Positions 1-9,150 of a stretch of 64,000 nucleotides of DNA are shown in pieces; positions within the stretch are counted from its first letter, which is position 1, and every line of letters starts with the position of its first letter. Position numbers and translations under genes: made by a program. The stretch comes from Vreelandella piezotolerans (GTDB taxonomy: Bacteria > Pseudomonadota > Gammaproteobacteria > Pseudomonadales > Halomonadaceae), in NCBI RefSeq assembly GCF_012427705.1, contig NZ_CP048602.1:2914001-2978000 (forward strand), read 5' to 3'. The notes under the pieces were generated by a model. It searched no databases and was not told the origin of the DNA. It saw only the letters and a program-made list of their open reading frames with translations.

Positions 1-629
1 CACTCGTGTAGCGTCGTGAAATAGCGCTCTGGATTGGGTTCGCCAAGCGCTTTTTCGGTCTCGACCCACACCCGCTCTGCGGCGAGATGGCCAAGTTCGC
101 CGCTTTCACTGACATGACGCATCAACGCCTGGGTATCTGGGGCGATGGCAAAGCCCAGATGCGCATAGCGAGCTAAAAAGCGCGCGGTACGTAGCACCCG
201 CAGCGGATCTTCGCTGAAGGCAGGCGATACGTGGCGCAACAGGCGTTGCTGGATATCCTGCCGACCGTGAAACGGGTCGGTCAGCGCTCCGTTAGTCCCT
301 TGAGCGATGGCATTGATCGTCAGGTCACGCCGTGACAGATCTTCTTCCAGCGTCACGTCCGGGCTGGCATACACATCGAAGCCCCCGTAGCCATGACCGG
401 ATTTGCGCTCGGTGCGCGCCAGCGCATACTCCTCTGACGTATGGGGATGCAAAAAAACCGGAAAGTCGCGACCCACAGGCTTGAAGCCCCGCCGACGCAT
501 GTCGTCCGGCGTCGCCCCTACTACGACCCAGTCGTGATCGACCACCGGCCAGCCCAGCAGCGCATCCCGCACTGCTCCACCTACCCGGTACACCTCTAAC
601 CCTTGGGTAAGAGCATCCTGTTGAAACAC
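1..629 (-). CDS. cca: CCA-adding tRNA nucleotidyltransferase (partial, C-terminus beyond left edge)
   Basis: Adds or repairs the 3'-terminal CCA of tRNAs from CTP and ATP in the cytoplasm. About 209 N-terminal codons are visible. The frame opens with GTG at 629-627, directly after the apaH stop codon, and reads [22 protein letters not shown]. The nucleotidyltransferase head is intact: GGAVRD, then the acidic metal-binding pair in [12 protein letters not shown], then the RRDLTINA motif of class II enzymes. The adjacency to apaH suggests co-transcription. There is no recognisable Shine-Dalgarno apart from the end of apaH, so GTG is inferred from the lack of an upstream alternative. The family assignment is secure; the presence of an HD domain in the missing part cannot be judged. 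Confidence 0.93.
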   Translation of the reverse strand, partial: MFQQDALTQGLEVYRVGGAVRDALLGWPVVDHDWVVVGATPDDMRRRGFKPVGRDFPVFLHPHTSEEYALARTERKSGHGYGGFDVYASPDVTLEEDLSRRDLTINAIAQGTNGALTDPFHGRQDIQQRLLRHVSPAFSEDPLRVLRTARFLARYAHLGFAIAPDTQALMRHVSESGELGHLAAERVWVETEKALGEPNPERYFTTLHE

Positions 630-1445
630 TTAACGGCCTCCTTGCTGGCTAATCACGCAGGTGCGCTCGCCGGTCTCCAGATTCATAGCGGTCAACGCGC
701 CGCCCCATACACAGCCGGTGTCCAGCCCCTCGACGTTGATCTTGGCGTGGGGCGTGCGCCCCTCCAACGCGGCCCAGTGGCCAAACATTAGGCGTATATC
801 ATCCTGACGTGGAAACTGGAACCAGGGAGCGAATCCATCAGGGGCGCTATCGAGCCCCTCTTTGGCCGCAAAATCGAGACGCTCCTGGGTGTCGATGAAG
901 CGCATCCGGGTCAACACGTTGACGATACAGCGCAGACGATCCATGCCTTCCAGGTCGTCCCGAAAACGATCCGGCTGATTGCCAAAAAGCTGGGACAGAA
1001 ACTCGCCCGAACGCTCGCTCTGAAGTGCCGACTGCACTTCACCGCTAAGCGCTAGCGCCTGCTCGGCACTCCAACTTGGCAGTAGGCCCGCGTGCGCCAT
1101 GAGCGTACTCTCCTCGCGCACGACCAGGGGCTGGTTCTGCAGCCAATCCAGCAGCGACTCACGCTGGGGAGATGCCAGAATATCGTCCAAGGTATCGTTC
1201 TTTTTCAACTTGCCGCCCCCACGAGCCACCACCAGCAAATGAAAATCGTGGTTGCCCAGCACGCAGCGCACGGCCCCCCCCAACGCCTTGGCCTCCATCA
1301 GGCAAGCGAGCGAACCAGGGCCGCGATTAATCAGATCCCCTACCAGCCAAAGCCTATCCTGGGCCGGGTTGAAGCGTAGTTTTTCCAACAGGCTGACAAA
1401 TTCGGCATGGCAACCATGGAGATCGCCAATGGCGTACGTACTCAT
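630..1445 (-). CDS. apaH: Symmetrical bis(5'-nucleosyl)-tetraphosphatase ApaH
   Basis: Hydrolyses diadenosine tetraphosphate symmetrically to two ADP and also removes Np4A caps from RNA in E. coli. The 271-residue length is normal for the family. It is a calcineurin-type metallophosphoesterase: GDLHGC (about residues 7-12), GDLINRGP (about 36-43) and GNHDFHL (about 64-70) supply the metal ligands. In enterobacteria apaH lies next to apaG and rsmA. Here the plus-strand GMC oxidoreductase pair (1623-3262) has been inserted between apaH and apaG, and apaH runs on into cca instead. Confidence 0.96.
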   Translation of the reverse strand: MSTYAIGDLHGCHAEFVSLLEKLRFNPAQDRLWLVGDLINRGPGSLACLMEAKALGGAVRCVLGNHDFHLLVVARGGGKLKKNDTLDDILASPQRESLLDWLQNQPLVVREESTLMAHAGLLPSWSAEQALALSGEVQSALQSERSGEFLSQLFGNQPDRFRDDLEGMDRLRCIVNVLTRMRFIDTQERLDFAAKEGLDSAPDGFAPWFQFPRQDDIRLMFGHWAALEGRTPHAKINVEGLDTGCVWGGALTAMNLETGERTCVISQQGGR

Positions 1446-1622
1446 AGGCTAAGGCCTTGTGATGAATGGAATGAAAATGATGGACAACACGCCTAACGAC
1501 TCAGGGGAACGCCTCGGCGTTATCTCCCTCCAGCAGCACAAAAATTCTGGAGCAATCGGCAAAGTTACATCACTATGTACTCAGACAGCTCGCGACTCTC
1601 TGTTAAGGATAACGGTACGCTG

Positions 1623-1808
1623 ATGAGCCCTTACTTGCCGCGTCACTCCCCGATCGATCTTGCCCGCCGAGACGTTTTAAGATGCCTGCTTGTTTCGACA
1701 GGCACCGTGCTCACCCTAAGCCGGTGGCCGATAGCGGCTGCACAATCCGTCTCTCCACCGGCGCCGGTACTGGTGAACGGTTGGCTGCTAAGCGCTGAAG
1801 ATCGCTAA
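1623..1808 (+). CDS. Small Tat-signal protein, probable truncated partner subunit of the GMC oxidoreductase
   Basis: This is a 61-residue product from ATG 1623; an upstream ATG at 1575 in the same frame would give 77 residues but lacks a ribosome-binding site, while AAGGA lies upstream of 1623. It contains a twin-arginine motif (LARRDVLRCLLVS), a hydrophobic stretch and an alanine-rich cleavage region, then only about 25 residues ending SAEDR. The stop codon overlaps the ATG of the next gene (TAATG), which implies translational coupling. In gluconate and fructose dehydrogenases a Tat-bearing small subunit of about 150-250 residues escorts the FAD subunit to the periplasm. I infer the same role, but the body of the usual subunit is absent. 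It could be a reduced signal carrier or a remnant. Confidence 0.6.
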   Translation: MSPYLPRHSPIDLARRDVLRCLLVSTGTVLTLSRWPIAAAQSVSPPAPVLVNGWLLSAEDR

Positions 1809-3262
1809 TGTATCTCGCCTTTGACACCCTCGCGACCCAAGCAACCGACTACGACATCTGCATCATCGGTGCCGGTGCAGCCGGAATCGCCATGGCCGTG
1901 ACGCTGGCTGAGCAAGGCCATCGTACGTTGCTGTGCGAAGGTGGAGAGGCCTCTTACAGCGAGCGCTCCCAAGCCATTTACCGAGGCGAGGTCGTCGGCG
2001 ACCCCTACATTCCCCTGGATGACGCACGCCTACGCTATTTAGGTGGCTCTACCAATCACTGGGGCGGGGTATGTAGGCCTTTGGACGCCCACGATTTTAC
2101 TGCAAAGACGGCCGCCCCTGATACGGCTTGGCCAATTACTCAAGAGGCGCTCGCGCCCTATTACACCCAGGCCGCCAAGCTACTGAATTTAACGCAGCCC
2201 CATGCCGATTACCCGGTGCCCGGCTCAGGATTTGAGCGTATTTACTTCTCTTTGGGCAACCCTGTGCGGCTGAAAGATAAATATGCCGCCACACTCAATG
2301 CGTCTGCCCATGTTAACTACTGTCTGACGGCCAATTTGGTGGCGCTTGAACGTCACGCTGGCCGAGTCGAGCGCGCCACCTTGCGTAACTTTCAGGGGGA
2401 TGAGTGCCAGGTTCGTGCACGATACTTCGTACTCGCCTGCGGCGGCATCGAAAACTCGCGACTGCTGCTGTGGTTAAACCAGCAGTCCAATGGTCAGCTT
2501 ATCCGCAACGCCTCGACATTGGGTCGCTATTGGATGGAGCATCCGCATGCTTCCGTGGGCCAAGCACTGCTGTTTGAGCCGCAGGCACTGGGGCTGGATC
2601 AAGAGTACAACGTCTTTTTATCCCCCACTCCCGATATGCTTTCCAAGCGCCAGTTGCTCAACTGCGGCCTGCGCTTACACCGCATGAACGGGGAGGCCAC
2701 TCAGCAGTTGATCAATACGCTGTCACAAGACGCGCCAGCACTAGGAGAACAGCTCTCCACGTGGCAAGCCCAAGGTCGCGTCATGCATGGCGTGATTCTA
2801 CGCGCCGCCTGGGAGCAGGAGCCGCGTTTCGACAATCGAGTGGCGCTGGATACGGAGGTCGATGAGTTCGGTATCCCACGCAGTCGGCTTATTTGGCAGC
2901 AGTCAGCGCTAGACCGCCACACCATTCGCGACAGTATGCTGCTACTTGGAGAACACCTGCTCAACCAGAATATCGGGCGCTTAAAGCTCGCTGATTGGTT
3001 AGCTGCCCAGCCTGTCGTAATGCCCAGCGAAGGCGAGCTGGCGGGGCGCCACCATATGGGCGGTACTCGGATGAGCCATCGCGCCGAACAGGGGATCGTC
3101 AATAGTGACTGTCGCCTGTTCGACCAAGAAAACATGTACTTAGCGGGGTCAAGCGTGTTTCCAAGCGTCGGCCACGCCAACCCTACGCTGACGATCGTTC
3201 AACTGGCGTTGCGCCTTTGTGACCATTTAGATCGTCAACTCAGGCGACCGTCCCACGCCTGA
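1808..3262 (+). CDS. GMC-family FAD-dependent oxidoreductase
   Basis: A flavoprotein of the glucose-methanol-choline family, 484 residues, that oxidises an alcohol or sugar; the substrate cannot be read from sequence. The FAD dinucleotide-binding loop is GAGAAG at residues 21-26. A GGSTNHWGG motif near residue 80 is typical of the gluconate/fructose dehydrogenase large-subunit branch. The C-terminus carries HHMGGTRMS (415-423) and the conserved His-Asn pair in HANPT (His456, Asn458). It has no signal peptide of its own, so export would depend on the Tat protein it overlaps. No cytochrome subunit is encoded nearby. The pair interrupts an otherwise conserved apaH-apaG neighbourhood on the opposite strand. 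Confidence 0.88.
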   Translation: MYLAFDTLATQATDYDICIIGAGAAGIAMAVTLAEQGHRTLLCEGGEASYSERSQAIYRGEVVGDPYIPLDDARLRYLGGSTNHWGGVCRPLDAHDFTAKTAAPDTAWPITQEALAPYYTQAAKLLNLTQPHADYPVPGSGFERIYFSLGNPVRLKDKYAATLNASAHVNYCLTANLVALERHAGRVERATLRNFQGDECQVRARYFVLACGGIENSRLLLWLNQQSNGQLIRNASTLGRYWMEHPHASVGQALLFEPQALGLDQEYNVFLSPTPDMLSKRQLLNCGLRLHRMNGEATQQLINTLSQDAPALGEQLSTWQAQGRVMHGVILRAAWEQEPRFDNRVALDTEVDEFGIPRSRLIWQQSALDRHTIRDSMLLLGEHLLNQNIGRLKLADWLAAQPVVMPSEGELAGRHHMGGTRMSHRAEQGIVNSDCRLFDQENMYLAGSSVFPSVGHANPTLTIVQLALRLCDHLDRQLRRPSHA

Positions 3263-3268
3263 ACAGCG

Positions 3269-3646
3269 TCAATGTAGCTGCCGTGGAACGGCGAGCCGAA
3301 ACGGTGCAATGGGCACGTCGAAGGCTCGTTGGGTATAGGTATTGAGCAGCGTATAAGCCCCCTCCATCACCCCCACCGGCGTTTGTAAGATCGCTCGACT
3401 GGTGTAGCGAAAACGCTGACCAGGGCCAATCAGCGGCTGCTGGCCCACCACGCCTTTGCCGCGTACCTCTTGGCTATCGCCGCTGCCCTGGGTGATCTTC
3501 CAGTAACGCGCCATTAGCTGCACGCTATGTGGGCTTTGATTGTGGACCGTTACGGTGTAACTAAACACGTAGCGGGATTCACTGTCGCTCGACTCGGCAT
3601 CACGAAACTCGGGCGTAACGCTGACCTCGATCTCCAAACCACTCAC
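3269..3646 (-). CDS. apaG: ApaG domain protein
   Basis: A 125-residue ApaG protein with a fibronectin-III-like beta fold. E. coli and Salmonella apaG mutants show cobalt and magnesium phenotypes, but the biochemical role remains uncertain. Visible family features are the SPHSVQLMARYWKI segment, the GxGVVGQQPLIGPGQ loop (about residues 63-77) and a late YTLLN motif. Its start overlaps the rsmA stop by four bases (ATGA), so it is translationally coupled to rsmA. It is the last gene of the leftward lptD-surA-pdxA-rsmA-apaG series. Confidence 0.95.
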   Translation of the reverse strand: MSGLEIEVSVTPEFRDAESSDSESRYVFSYTVTVHNQSPHSVQLMARYWKITQGSGDSQEVRGKGVVGQQPLIGPGQRFRYTSRAILQTPVGVMEGAYTLLNTYTQRAFDVPIAPFRLAVPRQLH

Positions 3647-4485
3647 CCCTCGTCGCCTCCCTGGCGGTCGTTGTCTGCGCTGGCCGACTCGTTGGCCGCG
3701 ACCTGATTGGCGATGGTGACGTACTCCGCCACCGTCAGGGTTTGCGGGCGTCGCGCCGGGTCGATGCCCAACGCTTCCAACGTCTCGGCGCTGACCCGCC
3801 CTTTCAGGTTATTGCGCAGCGTTTTACGCCGCTGCCCAAAGGCCAGCTTGACCAGTTCGAACAGCAGGGCCGGATCGTCGGCGATGTGGGGCAGGTGCTC
3901 AAAGGGAGTGAGACGCACGATCGCGGAGTCCACCTTCGGGCGCGGCACGAAGGCCTCCGGAGGCACGATGAACAGCTGATCGACCTGACAGTAGTACTGC
4001 GCCATCACCGACAGGCGACCCCAGTCGGTGCTGCCCGGCTCGGCGGCCAAGCGCTCCACCACCTCTTTCTGCAGCATGAAGTGCATATCGGCGATGGCGC
4101 TGCCCATACTCAGCAAATGCACGATCAAAGGCGTGGAAATGTTGTAAGGCAGGTTACCCACTACCCTCAGCGCCGGGCCCTCGCCCTTGAGCTCGGCAAA
4201 ATCGAACTTCAGCGCGTCGCCTTCATGAATCACGAATTCAGGGTAGTTAAAAAACTGTACTCGCAAGCCTGGAACCAGATCGCGGTCCAGCTCGATCACC
4301 TCCAGCTTTCCCGCCGCTTCCAGCAGCGGCGCCGTCAGTGCACCTTGCCCGGGGCCAATTTCGACGAGTCGGTCGCCTTCGCGTGGCCCAATGGCGCGGA
4401 CGATACGCGAAATGATGCCGAGGTCACGCAGAAAGTTCTGACCGAAGCGTTTACGAGCACGGTGCTGCTGAGGCACTTGAGACAT
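3643..4485 (-). CDS. rsmA: 16S rRNA (adenine(1518)-N6/adenine(1519)-N6)-dimethyltransferase
   Basis: Dimethylates the two adjacent adenines in the 3'-terminal hairpin of 16S rRNA using S-adenosylmethionine, acting late in 30S assembly; its loss gives kasugamycin resistance. The 280 residues begin with RKRFGQNFLRD, the KsgA signature. They continue with the SAM loop EIGPGQGALT (about residues 42-51), the acidic ELDRD that holds the ribose, and the catalytic NLPYNIS motif IV (about 112-118). The C-terminal small domain ends in a Ser/Asp-rich tail. It overlaps apaG by four bases and lies 26 bases after pdxA. Confidence 0.97.
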   Translation of the reverse strand: MSQVPQQHRARKRFGQNFLRDLGIISRIVRAIGPREGDRLVEIGPGQGALTAPLLEAAGKLEVIELDRDLVPGLRVQFFNYPEFVIHEGDALKFDFAELKGEGPALRVVGNLPYNISTPLIVHLLSMGSAIADMHFMLQKEVVERLAAEPGSTDWGRLSVMAQYYCQVDQLFIVPPEAFVPRPKVDSAIVRLTPFEHLPHIADDPALLFELVKLAFGQRRKTLRNNLKGRVSAETLEALGIDPARRPQTLTVAEYVTIANQVAANESASADNDRQGGDEG

Positions 4486-4511
4486 CTAACAGTGTTCCTT
4501 GGAGGGTTGAT

Positions 4512-5555
4512 TCATGAAGCGGCCAGGGAGCTGGCACGCTGAGCGGCAAGCCGCTGCGCGAGGGCAAGCGCGACGCCCAGGCTATTGGGGTCGGCAGTAC
4601 CGTGGCCCGCCAAATCCAGCGCGGTGCCGTGGTCCACCGAGGTACGCACCAGCGGCAGCCCCAGGGTAATGTTCGCGGCCTGACCAAAGCCGGCGTATTT
4701 TAGCACTGCCAAGCCCTGGTCGTGATACATCGCGAGAACGGCATCGATCCCGGCCAAATGACGCGGCGTGAATAGCGTATCGGCGGGCAGCGGCCCTTGG
4801 ATATCCAACCCGTCGGCACGCAGCGCGTCGAGGGCCGGAATGATCGTGTCCAGCTCTTCGCGCCCCAAATGCCCTTCCTCCCCGGCATGGGGGTTGAGGC
4901 CGCACACCGCAATGCGCGGATTCGAGATGCCGAATTGGCGCTTCAAGTCAGCGGCCAGCAGGCGAGTAATCTGGGTGACCCGCTCGAATGTGATGGCATC
5001 GGCCACGTCACGCAGCGGCAGGTGAGTCGTCACCAGCGCCACGCGCAAATCGCCGCTGCCTTGCCAAAGCGGGTTCTTGGCATGCAGCGCGGCATCGGTC
5101 GCCAACAGCATCACCACCTCATCGACGCCACAGGCGTCGCGCAACCACTCGGTATGGCCGGTGAAATGGGGAAAACCCCCTTCGATGATGACCCCTTTAT
5201 GCAGCGGCGCGGTGACCATAGCCGCAGCCTGCCCTGCTTGGCAGGCGTCTACGGCGATTTGCAGTGTCTCCAACACGTAGCGGGCATTGGCGGGATCGAG
5301 CACCCCAGGCGTGGCAGGCGCTCGCAGTGTGGCGGGCCACACCACCAAACGCCCTGGAGAGGATATATCCAAGCCACCCGGCGTGGCCTCGACGACCTCT
5401 ACGGCCAGCCCGAGCAGCGCGGCGCGCTGGCGCAGCATCTGCGGGTCACCCACCGCCACCGTGTTGGCTAATTGCCCACGAGCGGCCAGCATCAGCGCAA
5501 GCTCTGGCCCGATGCCCGCGGGCTCACCGGTGGTCAACAGCAGCGGCCGCGTCAT
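4512..5555 (-). CDS. pdxA: 4-hydroxythreonine-4-phosphate dehydrogenase
   Basis: NAD-dependent oxidation of 4-phosphohydroxy-L-threonine in the DXP-dependent pyridoxal 5'-phosphate pathway; PdxJ then condenses the product. The length of 347 residues is slightly longer than E. coli PdxA. Diagnostic stretches are TTGEPAGIGPEL at the N-terminus, PHFTGHTEWL (metal His), MYHDQGLAVLKY and TSVDHGTALDLAG near the C-terminus. The start codon shares one base with the surA stop, so the two genes are tightly coupled. This pdxA-rsmA-apaG order downstream of surA and lptD is shared with E. coli. Confidence 0.97.
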   Translation of the reverse strand: MTRPLLLTTGEPAGIGPELALMLAARGQLANTVAVGDPQMLRQRAALLGLAVEVVEATPGGLDISSPGRLVVWPATLRAPATPGVLDPANARYVLETLQIAVDACQAGQAAAMVTAPLHKGVIIEGGFPHFTGHTEWLRDACGVDEVVMLLATDAALHAKNPLWQGSGDLRVALVTTHLPLRDVADAITFERVTQITRLLAADLKRQFGISNPRIAVCGLNPHAGEEGHLGREELDTIIPALDALRADGLDIQGPLPADTLFTPRHLAGIDAVLAMYHDQGLAVLKYAGFGQAANITLGLPLVRTSVDHGTALDLAGHGTADPNSLGVALALAQRLAAQRASSLAAS

Positions 5556-6595
5556 TAGAGACGAATATCCACGAAGGCCTGTTCACGGATTTCACGCTGC
5601 CAGGTTTGCAGCTCTTCGTTGGCACGACGCTGGAAAATCGCTTGGCGCACCTGCTCACGACGGCTCTCTTCGGTCACGTCCTGACGGCGACGCTCCAGCA
5701 CTTCGATGACGTGATAGCCGAACTGCGAGCGCACAGGCTCGGAGAGCTGGTTCGGGCTGAGAGACGTCATGGCTTCTTCAAACGCAGGGACCGTTTGTCC
5801 AGGGCGCACCCAGCCCAGGTCGCCGCCGTTCATGGCGCTACCACGATCGTCGCTGTACTCACGGGCCACCGACGCGAACTCTGCGCCCTGCTGTAAACGC
5901 TGGCGAGCCTCTTCTGCGCGGGCACGGGCTTGGTTCTCGTTACGCGTAGGCGTCAGTTCCACCAGGATATGGCGGGCACGGGTTTCTTCGATAAAGGCTT
6001 GGCCCTGCTGCTGGCTCGGCTGCTGGCTCAAGAAACGCTCCACATCGCGATCGGAGACCGTGACACGCTGACTGATCTGGCGCTGCTGTACTTGGCGCAT
6101 TAACATTTCACGACGTACGTCTTCGCGCACGTCGGCCAGGGTAATGCCGTCGGCTTCTACCGCATCGGCAAACTGGTCCAGCGTCATGCCGTTGGATTCG
6201 GCAATGCTGCGCAGCTGGCGGTTGAGTTCGGTGTCATCCACGCTCAGATTGGCTCGGCGGGCCATTTGCAGCTGGATTTCATCCATGACCATACGCTCCA
6301 ACACTTGCTGGGCCAGCTGGTTACGCGGCGGCAAATTGCCGCCCTGAGCCGCTGCTTGCTGCTCCACCTGGGCAATGCGGTCATCCAACTCGCTGCGCAT
6401 GATGACGCCATCATTGACGACTGCGACGACGCTATCCAACTGCTGACGCTGGGCCGACTCGAAGTTTTGCGCATGAACGGTCAGCGGAACCAGCGCCGCA
6501 CCCGTGCCCAGGCAGAGCACCATCAGGCTGCCTGCGGACAGCTGGGTGGCTCGTTTCTTCAGCGCGCAGCTCAGCAAGGTCTTTCTGATCATCAT
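5555..6595 (-). CDS. surA: Periplasmic chaperone and peptidyl-prolyl isomerase SurA
   Basis: A periplasmic chaperone that carries unfolded outer-membrane proteins, LptD among them, to the BAM complex. The 346-residue protein has a Sec signal peptide ending around VHAQN (residues 39-43), then the SurA N-terminal chaperone domain starting at LDSVVAVVNDGVIMRSELD. One parvulin domain follows at about residues 205-300 (ARHILVEL, GSAMNGGDLGWVRPG, FGYHVIEVLERR). E. coli SurA is 428 residues with two parvulin domains, so this one has lost the inactive copy; one-domain SurA proteins are common outside enterobacteria. It lies directly downstream of its client gene lptD. Confidence 0.94.
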   Translation of the reverse strand: MMIRKTLLSCALKKRATQLSAGSLMVLCLGTGAALVPLTVHAQNFESAQRQQLDSVVAVVNDGVIMRSELDDRIAQVEQQAAAQGGNLPPRNQLAQQVLERMVMDEIQLQMARRANLSVDDTELNRQLRSIAESNGMTLDQFADAVEADGITLADVREDVRREMLMRQVQQRQISQRVTVSDRDVERFLSQQPSQQQGQAFIEETRARHILVELTPTRNENQARARAEEARQRLQQGAEFASVAREYSDDRGSAMNGGDLGWVRPGQTVPAFEEAMTSLSPNQLSEPVRSQFGYHVIEVLERRRQDVTEESRREQVRQAIFQRRANEELQTWQREIREQAFVDIRL

Positions 6596-6632
6596 AAAAA
6601 GTCTCTTTCAGTCGCTATTTTAAAGTGGTCGT

Positions 6633-9080
6633 TCATAAGGGCGTGGGACGGTAGCCAGGAATCGCCTGTTCAAAGTAGCCGTCGGCCTCTTGGCCCACGC
6701 CACCTAGACCACGAAACACGAAGCGCAAAAATAGCCCGCGGTCGTTGAAGTCATCGCCAACCCGCGCCGTATCGTTGTCGTCGATCCATTCACGCCATAC
6801 CAGCTGTACGCCGTAGCAGCAGTCGTTCCACTGCAGGCCCGCGAGCTGTTCCAAGGGACGGTTGTTGGTTTGATCGTGCAGGTAGCGGCCAATCAAATCA
6901 ATCCTTGGGCTCGCTTTCCACGCCAGCGAAAGATCCCACTCTTCACGGCTGTAGTCGCGGAAACCATCGTCCCCCGGCACCACGCTCGGATCGAACCCTT
7001 CGATCTCCCAACGGTAGCCAAGGTTCACTACGTGCCCCTCCGGATGGCGATAGCGAACGTCCACGCTGGAGCGCTCGGTCTGTTCACGCTCATCATCGTA
7101 AAGCCACTCGTAACCGGTACTCCAGCGATCCGATATTTGCCAATCCAGGCGAGTGACCAGCGGAGAGCGGTCACGGGTGGCCTGATAGCGGCTTTCCGGA
7201 TTCACGGAAGGGTCTTCGCTGGGGCGCGGCGGCAGCGTGTCCGGGTCGCCTTCGCTATCGATGCGCCGCTCGGAGAAATAGTAACTTTGACCGACACCGA
7301 AGGTGAGTCGGTCCCGGCCAGCGCTATCTTCGATCAAGCGTGACTGTACGCCGAGCGAGACGCGGTTGAGGTCGCCCACGCGGTCAGCTCCAGAGAAGCG
7401 GTGCGGCGACCAGAGCTGATCCCAGGAAAACGCCCGCTCGCGACTATCGAAATCGGGTAGTTGGGTCTGGTCGGTGCGCGGCACATAGGCATAGTTCACC
7501 CGGGGTTCGAGGGTTTGGCGATAATCGCGCCCGCCGAGCTCCAGTTCACGTTCGAAGACTAAGCCGCTATCGATGGAAGTGATCGCCACGCTACGCGAAG
7601 GCGAGGTGGCGCGATCGGTCACCCGATCGCCATAATCCAATTCGTACGCGGTGTGCCAAAGCTCGGTGCGCGGCTCGATATAGCCCCAAGGCTGCTCGTA
7701 GCGCCAGCCCACGGCGGGCGTCAGGTGCAGGCGCGAACCGATGGCCGCTTCGCGTTCAGGAACTCGCCGCTCATCCACGTCGCGCCAGAAGTAGGTCGCG
7801 TTCGAGCGCCACTGCGTATACAGGCCGTTGTCTAGCTGCCAGTTGGCGTTGGCGGTCAAACTCGGCAGGCGGTAGAACGGACGATCGGTATCGCTGAGCG
7901 GGTCTTCCAGGCGCTGAAAGCCCTGGGCCCTTGCGTCGAGCTGCCAGCGCTCACCGCGATAATCGACCTGGGCCAGACGCTCCATACTGACGCGGTCGCT
8001 GTTGCCGAACTCGCCGCCAAAGTCGTCGAAATAGCGGCCATCGCTGGCCGCGCCGTAGCGCAGTCGATAGTCGCTGCGCGGCGTGAGCCGTCCTGCATGC
8101 TGAGCATCAATGTACCAGCGGTCGTCGCCTTCGAAGCGGTTATCGCCGTTATTGGTGCCGCCGTCGCTATCGAGATAGCCGCCCTCCACCAAGCCCTGGC
8201 TGCCCTCGAGCAGGTAGCGATACTCTCCGTTGAGCAGCAGACCACGGTCCGACATCCAGCGCGGGGTAATGGTGGCATCCTGGTTCGGTGCAATGTTCCA
8301 GTAGAACGGCTGCGTATAATCGAAGCCATCGCTTGAGAAGCTCACTGACGGCGAGAGCAGCCCGGTATGGCGGCGGTCATCGATGGGGAAACGCAGCCAC
8401 GGCCAGTAAAATATCGGGACGTCTTTGACTTCCAGCCGCGCGTGACGGGCGGTACCAAACCCCGAGGCTTGATCGAGACGAATATCGCTACCCACCAGTT
8501 GCCAGCTATTGGCACCGGGGTCACAGGTGGTAAACGTAGCCTCCTGAAGGCGGTACTGATTTTCGCCAGTCTGCTCTAGCTGTCGGGCTTGCCCACGCAG
8601 ATGCTGTTCGTAAAGCACGTAGTGGCTGTTACGCAGCGAGGCGCGATCTTCGTTCAGCATCAGCGTGGCTTGTTCACCGCGCACGAGGGCCTGTCCATCA
8701 CGAATGGCCAGGCTCCCCTCGGCATCCACCCGCTGGCGATCCGCCGGAAGAAAGACGCGCTCGGCCTCCAGCTCGGTATTACCTCGGCGCAGCACCACAT
8801 CGCCCCGCAGCAAGGCTTCGCCATCGGCGGCGTAGTCCACTTCGTCGGTTTCCACCGAAAGCGTTTCTGGGTTCTGTTCCGCTGGCAAGCGGTAGCCGGG
8901 CATCACATAGCGCCCCCGGCATAGCTGTTGCGACGCTTCGTCTTGGCGCCAGGCCTGCCAGTCCAGCGCCTCTGCGGGCAGGGTTGGGTCCTGTGCCACC
9001 GCTGAAAACGAGGCGCCAGCGAGCAAACTGCCCAGCAGCGTATGCGCAACCGGTACGGTGCGCGAGATTCGCTTGCCCAT
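6633..9080 (-). CDS. lptD: LPS-assembly outer-membrane protein LptD
   Basis: An essential beta-barrel that, with the LptE lipoprotein, inserts lipopolysaccharide into the outer leaflet. I place the start at ATG 9080 (AGGA eight bases upstream, 815 residues) instead of an in-frame codon at 9098. There is a signal peptide ending near VAQD. An LptA/OstA-like periplasmic domain follows (about residues 55-180, LRGDVVLRRGNTELEAERV) and then a long barrel ending in an aromatic-rich strand. The four cysteines of the LptD disulfide network are present in the expected pattern: LCRGRY, TTCDPG and the adjacent pair NDCCYG near the C-terminus. It is divergent from amgK. Confidence 0.95.
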   Translation of the reverse strand: MGKRISRTVPVAHTLLGSLLAGASFSAVAQDPTLPAEALDWQAWRQDEASQQLCRGRYVMPGYRLPAEQNPETLSVETDEVDYAADGEALLRGDVVLRRGNTELEAERVFLPADRQRVDAEGSLAIRDGQALVRGEQATLMLNEDRASLRNSHYVLYEQHLRGQARQLEQTGENQYRLQEATFTTCDPGANSWQLVGSDIRLDQASGFGTARHARLEVKDVPIFYWPWLRFPIDDRRHTGLLSPSVSFSSDGFDYTQPFYWNIAPNQDATITPRWMSDRGLLLNGEYRYLLEGSQGLVEGGYLDSDGGTNNGDNRFEGDDRWYIDAQHAGRLTPRSDYRLRYGAASDGRYFDDFGGEFGNSDRVSMERLAQVDYRGERWQLDARAQGFQRLEDPLSDTDRPFYRLPSLTANANWQLDNGLYTQWRSNATYFWRDVDERRVPEREAAIGSRLHLTPAVGWRYEQPWGYIEPRTELWHTAYELDYGDRVTDRATSPSRSVAITSIDSGLVFERELELGGRDYRQTLEPRVNYAYVPRTDQTQLPDFDSRERAFSWDQLWSPHRFSGADRVGDLNRVSLGVQSRLIEDSAGRDRLTFGVGQSYYFSERRIDSEGDPDTLPPRPSEDPSVNPESRYQATRDRSPLVTRLDWQISDRWSTGYEWLYDDEREQTERSSVDVRYRHPEGHVVNLGYRWEIEGFDPSVVPGDDGFRDYSREEWDLSLAWKASPRIDLIGRYLHDQTNNRPLEQLAGLQWNDCCYGVQLVWREWIDDNDTARVGDDFNDRGLFLRFVFRGLGGVGQEADGYFEQAIPGYRPTPL

Positions 9081-9150
9081 GTTCGTTATCCTTGGCATCC
9101 AGAATCGGTATTATACAGCCCGCATGATGCCCGACCAGCAAGGAGCTTGC

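Noticed and set aside
3742..4542. A 266-residue plus-strand open frame
   Set aside because: It is the antisense shadow of rsmA, which carries all family motifs.
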